Assembly (NCBI GenBank): GCA_937896835.1
Contig: CALBOJ010000113.1
Coordinates: 1 to 10,374, forward strand
Origin: an uncultured Collinsella sp.
Lineage (GTDB): Bacteria > Actinomycetota > Coriobacteriia > Coriobacteriales > Coriobacteriaceae
Direction of reading: 5' to 3'
DNA length: 10,374 bases
Shown here: positions 1 to 7,344 of the stretch, piece by piece
How the letters are laid out: the number at the start of each line of letters is the position of its first letter
Numbering within the stretch: position 1 is the first letter of the stretch
The notes under the pieces: generated by a model
What the model was told of the DNA's origin: nothing
Database searches by the model: none
What the model saw: only the letters and a program-made list of their open reading frames with translations
Program-made: the position numbers and the translations under genes

Positions 1-1010
1 CCGCGAGTCGAAAGATAGAACAGCGTGGCGTCTGCCATCGAAACGCCCGAGGTCGCCGCAACGAGCTTGTGGGCAACACGCCGAACGGCGCCCTTAGCAG
101 GCATATCCGCCCACGCCGTTCCCAAAAACGTCGTGAGATCCATGTTGACGCGAGCCGCCACGCGATGGAAACCATCGGCATCCAAGCGCGCCAGGTCGAA
201 CACAATTAGGTCTAAAAACCAAGTTATCAGCTCGCCGGGGCACAGGTCCAAAAGACCGTAGGCCGCCCAGTCCTCCAAGACCTCCTCGAGCATCCTCATG
301 TGGGCGTCAAGCTTTTTGGCGCGAGCCTCGGCACTGTTGAACTCGTGCGTCGCCGATTCGCTCTCCATCACGTAGTGGTAGAACTTGTCCGGCATGACGA
401 CGGTCCTGCGGGCAAGCGCATAAGCCGCAAATTGGAAGACGACGTCCTCGCCCAAAGCCAAACCGGGGGCGAAGCGAATGCCTTTGCGATTGAGCAGCTC
501 GCGCGAAAAAGCCGCACGGCAGGCATAGGGCTGCGCATTCGAATGGAACAGCAGTTGGGAATCACGGGCACCGAAGGTACCAACTTTGGGGCTCATGAGT
601 TGATGGACGCGTTTGGGGGCAGCATCGGCAGGTTCACAGACGCCGCCAAAAACGGCGGCCTCGGCATCTGCAGACTCCATGGCATGCAGCACACGCTCGA
701 CCGTCTGGGCATCGATGTAATCGTCGGCGTCCACAAAAAAGACGGTCTCACCCTCGGCGGCATCGATACCGGCATTTCGAGCACACGAGACACCCGCGTT
801 TTCCTGGTCAATCACCAGTACGCGATCGTCGGTCTGCGCGATCTGGCGCAACACGTTCGACGAATCATCAGTCGAACCGTCGTTGACGCAGACAACCTGA
901 ATCGAGCGCTCGGACTGAGCCAACAGCGAATCGAGGCATCGCTGAATGGAGCGCGCAGAGTTGTAAACGGGGACGACAATGGTAGCTTTAGGACACGAGA
1001 CCTCTCCCAT
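1..1010 (-). CDS. Family 2 glycosyltransferase, C-terminal end cut by window edge
   Basis: The frame is open from an ATG at 1010-1008 to the left edge, giving 336 visible residues. The N-terminus has the GT-A fold signature of family 2 glycosyltransferases: VVPVYN at residues 12-17, VNDGSTDD at 42-49, ENAGVSCARNAG at 70-81 and the metal/nucleotide-sugar motif VDADD at 93-97. A GLALGEDVVF stretch near the middle fits the usual acceptor-side acidic motif. Such enzymes transfer a sugar from a nucleotide donor to a glycan, usually at the inner face of the membrane. No membrane segment is visible. The start lies 6 bases after the stop of the upstream glycosyltransferase, and its GAGGGGG ribosome binding site overlaps the end of that gene, so the two are almost certainly one operon. 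Family enzymes are about 330-350 residues, so little is probably missing. Donor and acceptor cannot be predicted. Confidence 0.9.
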   Translation of the reverse strand, partial: MGEVSCPKATIVVPVYNSARSIQRCLDSLLAQSERSIQVVCVNDGSTDDSSNVLRQIAQTDDRVLVIDQENAGVSCARNAGIDAAEGETVFFVDADDYIDAQTVERVLHAMESADAEAAVFGGVCEPADAAPKRVHQLMSPKVGTFGARDSQLLFHSNAQPYACRAAFSRELLNRKGIRFAPGLALGEDVVFQFAAYALARRTVVMPDKFYHYVMESESATHEFNSAEARAKKLDAHMRMLEEVLEDWAAYGLLDLCPGELITWFLDLIVFDLARLDADGFHRVAARVNMDLTTFLGTAWADMPAKGAVRRVAHKLVAATSGVSMADATLFYLSTR

Positions 1011-1016
1011 GCCGAC

Positions 1017-2120
1017 CTACCCCCTCAGCGATTCGATGAGGAAGGCGGCAACCACGCCTGGGCCTCCAACCGAGGCGTAATACTTAGCACGCCCCAAGGC
1101 GCCATCCGTCGCAAAACTCGGATGCTCGTCAACCCAGCCCTCAGGATCTTTGAGGATGGCAGCGAGATTCGCGCGCTTCCACGGCTTGAGGTCGTCAAGC
1201 GAAAACTCCCCCGCGTCCAAGGCCGCCTGAAACTCCTTGGCCATCTGCACCAGGAACTCCTTATAGAACTTAGGCGCCAGGCGCACGTAGTTCCACATGT
1301 ACGAATCGTACTTAATGAGCTGATTGAACTTGAGCATGCGCGCGACGTCATCACTTGCGTGGTCGCGGGCATAATCCTCTCGAATCCAACGCTCAATCTC
1401 GGCATACTCGGTATTGACGCAAAAGACCTTAGCCGAAGAATTGACCGAGGAATTCTCGTTGTCCTGGCGATACGACAACACGGCATCATGCAGGTAAACA
1501 GCCTTATCGGCGCACGCGATCACCTTAAAGGCGAATGACGTGTCCTGAAAGGATGCCCCCGGAGTCGGCAGGAACGTAATGCCGTTGCGCTCAAGAAAAT
1601 CGCGACGGTACACGGCCGACCAAATCGACGGCTTTTGCTTAAAGAACTGCGTCGTATCGCTCGGGTGCACTGGCTTGCCACAATCCTGAGGTCTAAACAT
1701 CTCGTGCAGCGAACGGCGTTCCTCGGGCTTAGACCAGTAGAAATCAAAGTTCGCCTTCGCAAAGTCGGCATTATTGCTATCGGCGGCCGAGACAAGCTTT
1801 TCGAGTGCGTCGGGCGCCATAAAGTCATCGGACTCCAAGATGCCAACGTACTTGCCACGCGCCATCTCCAGACCGTGGTTCATCGAGTCGCCGTAGCCGC
1901 TGTTGGCCTTGTCGATCATCTTGACGCGCCCATCGCGCTCCATATACTCGCGGATAATCGCCGGCGAGTTGTCGGTCGACCCGTCGTTAATGCAGATGAT
2001 CTCAATATCCTTGAGCGTCTGCGCCAGGGCGGAATCGAGACACTCGCGCAGGTAGCGCTGAACATTGTAAATGGGAATAAGCAGCGACAGAACAGGGCTG
2101 CCAGAGGCGTTAGTAGGCAA
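1017..2120 (-). CDS. Family 2 glycosyltransferase with TTG start
   Basis: This 367-residue protein opens with a GT-A domain: LLIPIYN at 13-19, ICINDGSTDNS at 42-52, KANSGYGDSMNHG at 71-83 and ESDDF at 96-100. ESDD stands where most relatives have DxDD, so the first acidic residue is Glu. This variant recurs in some actinobacterial and firmicute polysaccharide enzymes. The C-terminal half is helical with no obvious membrane segment. TTG at 2120-2118 is chosen as the start because an AGGAG box lies 5-6 bases upstream, an in-frame stop lies 10 bases further upstream, and the next in-frame ATG would remove the first 59 residues, including the first two motifs. It is the first gene of a minus-strand pair with the glycosyltransferase ending at the window edge. 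Likely role is assembly of a cell-surface or exported polysaccharide; the sugar specificity is unknown. Confidence 0.93.
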   Translation of the reverse strand: MPTNASGSPVLSLLIPIYNVQRYLRECLDSALAQTLKDIEIICINDGSTDNSPAIIREYMERDGRVKMIDKANSGYGDSMNHGLEMARGKYVGILESDDFMAPDALEKLVSAADSNNADFAKANFDFYWSKPEERRSLHEMFRPQDCGKPVHPSDTTQFFKQKPSIWSAVYRRDFLERNGITFLPTPGASFQDTSFAFKVIACADKAVYLHDAVLSYRQDNENSSVNSSAKVFCVNTEYAEIERWIREDYARDHASDDVARMLKFNQLIKYDSYMWNYVRLAPKFYKEFLVQMAKEFQAALDAGEFSLDDLKPWKRANLAAILKDPEGWVDEHPSFATDGALGRAKYYASVGGPGVVAAFLIESLRG

Positions 2121-2184
2121 ATGTGCTCCTTAGGAAATACCTGTCGTTTCATGGTATCAAAGGGTCAGCGCGCCAGCGGACGTT

Positions 2185-2214
2185 TATATAATCTATGGAG
2201 CCTCTTGCGGGCAA
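2185..2214 (-). promoter_or_regulatory. Candidate promoter for the minus-strand glycosyltransferase pair
   Basis: On the minus strand, TTGCCC (plus 2214-2209) lies 18 bases before TATATA (plus 2190-2185), in an AT-rich patch that is unusual for this region. Transcription would start near 2178, leaving a leader of roughly 60 bases before the TTG start. The same patch also contains TATAAT on the plus strand (2187-2192), but without a recognisable -35 box. Confidence 0.38.
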
Positions 2215-2270
2215 AGTAGCCGCACGTCATGCGGCGGGCCCGTGGCAGGTTCCTGCGTTTTATTCAAAGC

Positions 2271-2301
2271 TTGCCGTCAAGGTGCGGCGAGCCTTTACAA
2301 T
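2271..2301 (+). promoter_or_regulatory. Candidate promoter for the plus-strand glycosyltransferase
   Basis: TTGCCG (2271-2276) and TACAAT (2296-2301) lie on the plus strand, 19 bases apart. The -10 box is good, but the spacing is longer than ideal. Transcription would start near 2308, about 70 bases before the chosen ATG. The rest of the 2121-2376 gap contains a short inverted repeat (GCCGCA / TGCGGC, 2219-2235) and no gene I can support. Confidence 0.3.
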
Positions 2302-2376
2302 AGGACAGTCCCAAGGACGTATTCGATAGCTTCCGCGCAGCGCTCGCCCGCCGCGCGTGAAAGGATATATTGCCCC

Positions 2377-3396
2377 ATGACTTCAACCCTTCCCGCCTCC
2401 ATCGATAAGCTCGCCATCGTTGTCGTTACGTACAAGCGCCAGGAACTCCTGGCCAACTTGTTCGACTCCATGACCGAGCTCACGGCAACGCCCTGGCGCA
2501 TCGTGATTGTCGATAACGAGAATTCGCGCGAGACCGAGGCCATGTGCACCGCATTCAACGAGCGTCTGGCCAACCTGTGGGGCATCGACACCGAGCAGCC
2601 CGACGCGCAGGGCGGCACCGACCGTGTCATCTACGCCCCGCAGCTCGAAAACGGCGGCGGTGCGGGTGGCTTCTCCGCTGGCACTAAATGCGCCTACGAT
2701 CTGGGAGCCCAGTGGTTCTGGGTCATGGACGACGACGTGCTCGTCATCCCCGAAGGCATCGAGCGCTTGGCCAAGTGGACCGACCGCTACGATGTTATCC
2801 AGGGTTCGCGCCTGGACTTTGACGGCGGCGCCTTCTTTTGGCAGTACCAGCTCATCCTTTCGCTCGGCATCCCTAACCCCATCGCCAAGTGGGATCTGGG
2901 TCCCGAGGGCTACCGCACCATGAACCAACTGTGCTTTGAGGGCGGCATGTTCTCGCGCCGTGTGGTCGACAAGATTGGCCTGCCCGACGCGCGCTTCTTT
3001 ATCTACGGCGACGATGCCTGCTACGGCTACGTAGCCAGCCAGCACTTCCCTGCCGCCGTGGTCGCCGACGTGGTGCTCAAGCGCGCCCGCGCCGTCTCTA
3101 ACTGGGATATCGCCGGCAAACGACAGCTCAACTCCACGAGCGACACCAACCGCTACTACATCATGCGCAACCGAGGCTTCCTCGCTCGCTATATGCAGAT
3201 CTACGGTGACTACCACCCCATGCTGTTCCGCCTGGGCAATGCCGCGACCTTCTGCAAGGAATTCATTCGTCTGGCAGCAGTCGACAAATGCTTTAAGACC
3301 GGCATTCCGGCGCTGCGCCGTGGCATGAAGGACGCCCGCAAGATCGTAAAGGATCCCAACTGGAAGCCCATGCCGCCCATGAAGGATACCGAGTAA
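2377..3396 (+). CDS. GlfT/rhamnosyl-type family 2 glycosyltransferase
   Basis: This is a 339-residue GT-A enzyme. Visible motifs are VVVTYKR at 15-21, IVDNEN at 44-49, the glycine-rich ENGGGAGGFSAG at 91-102 and the metal-binding MDDDV at 117-121. A later FIYGDDACYGY resembles the FIxWDDxEYG active-site motif of actinobacterial galactofuranosyltransferases (GlfT), with Cys in place of the usual Glu. NxGGAGGF plus DDD is the hallmark of the GlfT/rhamnosyltransferase group, so a role in a galactofuranose- or rhamnose-containing wall glycan is likely but not shown. The ATG at 2377 is preferred because AAGGA lies 11 bases before it and homology starts right after it. The frame stays open to a GTG at 2242, but that extension has no ribosome binding site and reads like non-coding sequence. 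It is divergent from the other two glycosyltransferases and convergent with the ATPase gene, with only 24 bases between the two stop codons. Confidence 0.92.
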   Translation: MTSTLPASIDKLAIVVVTYKRQELLANLFDSMTELTATPWRIVIVDNENSRETEAMCTAFNERLANLWGIDTEQPDAQGGTDRVIYAPQLENGGGAGGFSAGTKCAYDLGAQWFWVMDDDVLVIPEGIERLAKWTDRYDVIQGSRLDFDGGAFFWQYQLILSLGIPNPIAKWDLGPEGYRTMNQLCFEGGMFSRRVVDKIGLPDARFFIYGDDACYGYVASQHFPAAVVADVVLKRARAVSNWDIAGKRQLNSTSDTNRYYIMRNRGFLARYMQIYGDYHPMLFRLGNAATFCKEFIRLAAVDKCFKTGIPALRRGMKDARKIVKDPNWKPMPPMKDTE

Positions 3397-3420
3397 CGGA
3401 AGACGGAAACACCTCGGCGC

Positions 3421-5220
3421 TTAAAGCCGTTGGCACACCGCAGCCACATGCTGCCCGTCAAATCCAAACCCCCAGCGCATGCGACCCACGCCGGGTCGCG
3501 GCACACGGATTTCGTCGATGCCGTCGCGCTCTATGTCGAGCAGCGCCTGAACCGCCAACAGTTCCAGGCCCAGGGCATCGACGCCAGGGTCGTACAACAT
3601 GTTGACCGTAATGAGCGGTCGCTCATCGAGCATGCCGAGCGTGTCGGCCACGTCAAACACCCGACCGGTGGGAATCACCTGGATATCCCAGCGATCCGAG
3701 ACGCCACTTCGCTTGGAGCTGGGATTGCAATAGCCGGGCAGTCCAAAGCAGAGCCCCTGAAGCGCCAGATGATAGGCTGTCGGCACATCTGATTGGCCCA
3801 CATCGATGCCCAGATCGCCGATAGCACAGCTCAAAGCTTGCTTTACAGTGTCCTCGTCTCCTCGGCACAGCCCGTCATGGAACGAGTCGATAACTCCAAC
3901 GTCCTCAACGGCGCACTCAAACCATTCCAGAATTGCAAGACGAAGCGCCTGACGCACTTCGTTATTAGGCAGACGCAGGGAACGAAGGCACGCGCCGTCC
4001 TCCGAATGCCCCGTCATATCCGTCGTAAGGAATCCAGACAGATACAGCGCAGTCCAGATATCTTCGGGCTTGGCGGCATCGACCTCCTCGGCATGCATAT
4101 GCACTGGCGCCTCAATAAACCCATGCGGCTCAACCAAATCGAACAATGTGGACAGGCGAATGAGATTCCAGTCGCCGACGCATGCGCCCAGACGGTCGGC
4201 GTAACAATACAGATCCGCCCGAACGGGCGCGACGCAATCGCGATGTGCGTAGTCCACCACGCGCTCCGGGCTCGAGCAATAAAAACCACCAAACAGATAG
4301 CCCTCGAGCCACTCACGCGCGTCATCCAGACAGCCGTTGCGACCGATGCAATCCAACAGCACTTGGACTTCGTCGTCCGAAAAACCGAACCATCGATCAC
4401 ACCAACTCGACAACGCTGTCGCCGACCGATAGGAAACCCCACGTTGGGACAACGCAAACTCGGCATGACCGGGGCGTTCGCACATCAGACACGTCAATCG
4501 CAACGAGTCGCCGGCATCGGCAATGGTGTCGAACAACATTCGGCTGAGCGACTCTAGGGAATCCACGCTACCGTCGTCCTTAGCGTCCAAACGCTTTGGA
4601 CATACCGCGTCGTAGTCGTCTATCAGAAGAACAACCTGCTCATCGAAAGCTGCCTGGAGCAGCTTGATAAGCACGCCAAGCGCCGCATCGATCTCCTTAT
4701 CGCTGGCCACCCCACGCGCCGCCCTCTCGATAAGACGGACCTCACGTCTTGACAGATCAGGTGCGGCAAGCAGCGGCAGCAATCGGGCGCACTCGTTCGC
4801 GACAGCGCTGCGAATAGCCGCCGCAGCATCGGCGTCGCGCCTCGCAGCGGCAGCAGAAAAATCGAGCAAGATGACGGGATAGCACGCGTACTCATCACGA
4901 AAGCGACCACCGCCCGCCTGCCAAATCTGGGTGCCGACGAACGGGCTTCGATCCGGCCGTCGGTGATCAGATCGTTCCAAATAGCATTTGAGCATCGATA
5001 GATTCATGCTCTTGCCAAAACCCTTGGGCCGACAACAAAGCGCAACAGGTGCTTCGCTGTCCAATATATCGGCAATAAACATAGTCTTATCGACGAGTAA
5101 ACACCAATTGATTGCATCAGAAAAGTCGTGCACTTCAACCGGCAGAGCTGCGTTATCCGCATAACTGAGCAACCGTGCGCCAAACGCATGAGCAACACCA
5201 TAATTCGCCTGTTCAGACAC
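3421..5220 (-). CDS. AAA-ATPase-like / DUF1703-type protein with degenerate nuclease domain
   Basis: This 599-residue protein matches the layout of the AAA-ATPase-like (PF09820) plus PD-(D/E)XK DUF1703 (PF08011) family, as I know it. The N-terminus has the family pattern VDKTMFIADIL (43-53), then a Walker A region RPKGFGKS (64-71), where relatives have RPRRFGKT. The Walker B segment VVLLIDDYD (196-204) has Asp instead of the usual Glu of LIDEYD. Near the C-terminus, SGVSDRWDI (505-513) aligns with the nuclease motif ESGxGRxDi, but the Glu before SG is Arg504. The expected ExK strand reads TVNML (538-542), so the nuclease is probably inactive. The GTG at 5220-5218 has AGAAGGAGAG about 7 bases upstream and starts at the family N-terminus; the frame upstream (to 5394) crosses the promoter and terminator. 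The biological role of this family is poorly known. It is cytosolic, with no signal or membrane segment. Confidence 0.82.
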   Translation of the reverse strand: MSEQANYGVAHAFGARLLSYADNAALPVEVHDFSDAINWCLLVDKTMFIADILDSEAPVALCCRPKGFGKSMNLSMLKCYLERSDHRRPDRSPFVGTQIWQAGGGRFRDEYACYPVILLDFSAAAARRDADAAAAIRSAVANECARLLPLLAAPDLSRREVRLIERAARGVASDKEIDAALGVLIKLLQAAFDEQVVLLIDDYDAVCPKRLDAKDDGSVDSLESLSRMLFDTIADAGDSLRLTCLMCERPGHAEFALSQRGVSYRSATALSSWCDRWFGFSDDEVQVLLDCIGRNGCLDDAREWLEGYLFGGFYCSSPERVVDYAHRDCVAPVRADLYCYADRLGACVGDWNLIRLSTLFDLVEPHGFIEAPVHMHAEEVDAAKPEDIWTALYLSGFLTTDMTGHSEDGACLRSLRLPNNEVRQALRLAILEWFECAVEDVGVIDSFHDGLCRGDEDTVKQALSCAIGDLGIDVGQSDVPTAYHLALQGLCFGLPGYCNPSSKRSGVSDRWDIQVIPTGRVFDVADTLGMLDERPLITVNMLYDPGVDALGLELLAVQALLDIERDGIDEIRVPRPGVGRMRWGFGFDGQHVAAVCQRL

Positions 5221-5253
5221 CGTAAACTCTCCTTCTAACGCAGCACGATGCCC

Positions 5254-5281
5254 ATTGTAGCGAGCGGGTAGAGCGCAACAA
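5254..5281 (-). promoter_or_regulatory. Candidate promoter of the AAA-ATPase-like gene
   Basis: On the minus strand, TTGTTG (plus 5281-5276) lies 16 bases before TACAAT (plus 5259-5254). This puts transcription start near 5247 and gives a leader of about 27 bases that contains the strong ribosome binding site. It lies between the upstream gene's terminator and the GTG start, so the ATPase gene is probably its own transcription unit. Confidence 0.45.
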
Positions 5282-5343
5282 TATCGACATGCAAACGTTT
5301 CGGGCAACGGTAGCAGCAGACCCCCGAGGGGGCATAACAAATC

Positions 5344-5355
5344 GTTGCACAACAA
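5344..5355. repeat. 12-bp motif GTTGCACAACAA, copy 1 of 2
   Basis: GTTGCACAACAA here is identical and in the same orientation to 7309-7320, on the far side of the surface protein gene. This copy lies at the end of the terminator, while the other lies within a longer inverted repeat in the gene's upstream region. The meaning is unknown, and chance recurrence of a 12-mer is possible. Confidence 0.5.
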
Positions 5356-5389
5356 AAACGGGGCCCGATGCCGCCGCACCGGACCCCGT
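5354..5389 (-). terminator. Rho-independent terminator of the MPKTG surface protein gene
   Basis: Read on the minus strand, ACGGGGTCCG (5389-5380) pairs with CGGGCCCCGT (5367-5358). That is a 10-bp stem with a single T-G wobble and a 12-base loop. The stem runs directly into TTTTT (5358-5354). It begins 31 bases after the stop codon of the surface protein gene, which is textbook geometry. It should insulate that gene from the ATPase gene downstream. Confidence 0.9.
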
Positions 5390-5420
5390 CCCAAACTCTT
5401 ATAGAAAACGATCTAGAAGA

Positions 5421-7235
5421 TTACTCCTCCGAGCCGTCCTCCCCAGAAGCCTTCTTCTGCTGATCGAGCTTATGCTTACCACTTACGATAGACGTAGCGC
5501 CCAGTGTGGCCAAGCTCGCGCTGGCAAGGCTCGCCATCACAATCAGATCGCCCGTCTTGGGCATGTTGCCGCCCGAGGACTTGGTAGTTGTAGTCGTCGT
5601 GGTCGTGGTGGTCACCGTTTTGGAGTCATTTTGCTCTTGGACCTGGTTGTCAGCACCGCTCTTGTCGTCGTCTTCGGACTGTTTCTTTTCGCCCTCGGCC
5701 TTGCTCTTGTCCTTCTCCTCAGATTCAGACTTCTTATCCTCGTCCTTCTTCTGTTCGGACTTGTCGCTCTTCTCCTCAGAGCTAGAACCCTTATCGGATT
5801 CGGTCTTCTCGGAAGCCTTGTCCTTGGAGTCGCCCTTTGCGGCTTCGATCTTTTCCGTGGAAACCTGATCAGAGTTGCCCTTGTTCTGGGTCGAGCCGTT
5901 ATTGACGCCAGCCATCAGCGAAGAGCCCAGCGTAGAACCAAGCTGCTCGGAGAAAGAAGGCTTCTTGTCCGGCGAAGCAACGGGAACGTCCGGCGCCTTA
6001 TTCGAGTCATCCTTGGAAGCATCGGAACCAGGGGTTGCGTCAGAGCCGGAGCCGTTGTTAGAGCCGGTGCCAACGGACGAATCGATCGAGCCGGTGGATG
6101 GGTTAGAGGTGCCAGCGCCGGTCGAACCAGAAGCGTCGCTGTCCGTATTGCCGGCAGAGCTTGAAGACGAATCGCCCGCAGCAGAGCCGTTTGAATCGGA
6201 GCCGTTCGAGGTGGAGCCGTTGTTGGTAGTGCCATCAGCAGAGCCATCACCGTCAGCACCGGTCGAGGGCGCATCCATCCTGTCATCGTTGGCATCGTCG
6301 CTCGAGTCGTCATTCGAATCAGGCGTCGGCGAGGGCGCCGGCGTAGGTTCGGGCTGCACGGGCGTCGCAGCGGCAGCGGCCTCGTCCTCGGCGATATAAA
6401 CCAAACAGTCCTTCAGCTCGTTGCGGTAGCGGTTCTTCCAGCCCTCATGATACTGGGGCTGGCTCGAATACTTGGTCGCCACGTTATTGACCACACTGTT
6501 GGAAAGCGCCGTCACAAACTCGCGATCAGTCATACTGTTAGAAAGGTTTGCCCAACGGAAGAAGTCCCTGCAACCACCGGTGCCGCACATGTTGGTGATG
6601 CTCCACACCATGCCCTTAACGCAATCGGCACGGCCCGAAATATCAATGCCCAGGCCGCTCTTGAGCCACGCCTCGGTCACCGCATAGTACGAGTTGTACG
6701 CATACGCATCCTGCAGAGCCGAGAACTCAACAGGGTCGGTGTTATAAGCACCTTGGAAAGCCTCCTGCGCAATACGGCCCAACTCGGTGAGCTGGCCGTT
6801 CTCGTACATGGCATTGCTCGTGTTGGAAATCTCGCTGCCGCGATCAATCGCATCCTTGAGCATGCTGTATTTTTCGGGGTTGTAGTTGTAGGCCTGCTTC
6901 ATAAACGGAATGAGCGACCATCGACGGTCGAACTGGTAATAACCCAGCGCGTTATAGCCGTCGCCATACGAAAAGCCCTGGTTATAGTTGCCATGGCTCT
7001 CGTACTTGGTAAAGTACTTCATCTCGGGGGTCACGTTAACAAACGAAACGCCCTGGACCGACCTCAGCACGCCCGAGAAGGACTGCTGGGTATAGAGACC
7101 CTTATCGATATCGGTCGCATCCGAGGCAACGCCCGGCGTGGGCTCCTCGGCAGCGGCGGGTGCCGGCACGGAAACGGCGCCAAACGAAAGCGCCAGCGTC
7201 AGGCCCGCGACAATCGCAGAATGCTTGGGCTGCAT
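5421..7235 (-). CDS. Sortase-anchored (MPKTG) surface protein with lysozyme-like N-terminal region
   Basis: This is a 604-residue secreted wall protein. A signal peptide covers residues 1-29: a KH positive start, a hydrophobic core at 7-23 and probable cleavage after PAPAAA. The folded part (about 45-285) contains YESHGNYNQGFSYGDGYNALGYYQFD at 78-103. E79-S-x-G-N followed by GYYQF recalls the catalytic Glu and the substrate-side motif of lysozyme/transglycosylase-fold enzymes, so peptidoglycan cleavage is a reasonable but unproven guess. The same region holds four Cys that could form disulfides. Next come a Pro/Ser/Gly/Asp-rich stalk, a Lys/Glu/Asp/Ser-rich segment (461-530), ten consecutive Thr (542-551), the sorting motif MPKTG (558-562), a hydrophobic helix (564-584) and a basic KHKLDQQKK tail with an acidic end. 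Met replaces Leu of LPXTG. The ATG has GGGAGG 6 bases upstream. A terminator follows the gene. No sortase gene is in the window. Confidence 0.9.
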   Translation of the reverse strand: MQPKHSAIVAGLTLALSFGAVSVPAPAAAEEPTPGVASDATDIDKGLYTQQSFSGVLRSVQGVSFVNVTPEMKYFTKYESHGNYNQGFSYGDGYNALGYYQFDRRWSLIPFMKQAYNYNPEKYSMLKDAIDRGSEISNTSNAMYENGQLTELGRIAQEAFQGAYNTDPVEFSALQDAYAYNSYYAVTEAWLKSGLGIDISGRADCVKGMVWSITNMCGTGGCRDFFRWANLSNSMTDREFVTALSNSVVNNVATKYSSQPQYHEGWKNRYRNELKDCLVYIAEDEAAAAATPVQPEPTPAPSPTPDSNDDSSDDANDDRMDAPSTGADGDGSADGTTNNGSTSNGSDSNGSAAGDSSSSSAGNTDSDASGSTGAGTSNPSTGSIDSSVGTGSNNGSGSDATPGSDASKDDSNKAPDVPVASPDKKPSFSEQLGSTLGSSLMAGVNNGSTQNKGNSDQVSTEKIEAAKGDSKDKASEKTESDKGSSSEEKSDKSEQKKDEDKKSESEEKDKSKAEGEKKQSEDDDKSGADNQVQEQNDSKTVTTTTTTTTTTKSSGGNMPKTGDLIVMASLASASLATLGATSIVSGKHKLDQQKKASGEDGSEE

Positions 7236-7291
7236 AAGATCCTCCCTGCATTGGTGTAGTTAAAGTGCAGTTTGCAAAGATAAGAGTAAGT

Positions 7292-7320
7292 ATTGCAGCT
7301 CGCCCGTTGTTGCACAACAA
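7292..7320 (-). promoter_or_regulatory. Possible promoter of the surface protein gene
   Basis: On the minus strand, TTGTTG (plus 7320-7315) lies 17 bases before TGCAAT (plus 7297-7292). The -35 box falls inside the 7306-7321 inverted repeat, so a repressor bound there would block it. The leader would be about 50 bases. The -10 box is weak, and other placements in this AT-rich stretch are possible. Confidence 0.25.
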
Positions 7321-7321
7321 C
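7306..7321. promoter_or_regulatory. Inverted repeat GTTGTTG-CA-CAACAAC, operator-like
   Basis: There are two perfect 7-bp arms around a 2-bp centre in the gap between the HepT-like gene and the surface protein gene. No T-run follows on either strand, so it is not a normal terminator. Its position about 70 bases before the surface protein start fits a binding site for a dimeric regulator. It contains the second copy (7309-7320) of the 12-bp motif found at 5344-5355. Confidence 0.45.
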
Positions 7322-7344
7322 CCCTCGGTAAACAGCAACAACCC

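Noticed and set aside
300..1538. A 412-codon open frame on the plus strand
   Set aside because: It is antisense to two clear glycosyltransferase genes, has no family motif, and its length is explained by the codon bias of the genes opposite.
2243..2263. A GCAGG-TT-CCTGC hairpin followed by GTTTTATT, terminator-like
   Set aside because: The workable stem is only 4 bp, and the site lies between divergent genes where no transcript needs to end.
2242..2376. A GTG-started 45-residue N-terminal extension of the plus-strand glycosyltransferase
   Set aside because: There is no ribosome binding site before the GTG, and the extension overlaps the candidate promoter; ATG 2377 sits where the conserved domain begins.
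5321..5332. CCCCCGAGGGGG as a terminator or hairpin
   Set aside because: The stem is at most 4-5 bp with almost no loop and no T-run on either strand.
5289..6164. A 291-codon plus-strand frame rich in Leu/Val that looks membrane-like
   Set aside because: The hydrophobic runs are the complement of Lys/Glu/Asp/Ser codons in the stalk of the surface protein.
5579..6300. Repetitive DNA in the surface protein gene as a CRISPR or other repeat array
   Set aside because: It is irregular codon-level low complexity encoding Ser/Gly/Asp/Lys/Thr runs, with no fixed repeat unit or spacer.
6447..7259. A 270-codon plus-strand frame opposite the surface protein gene
   Set aside because: The minus-strand gene has a signal peptide, sorting signal, ribosome binding site and terminator; the antisense frame has none of these.
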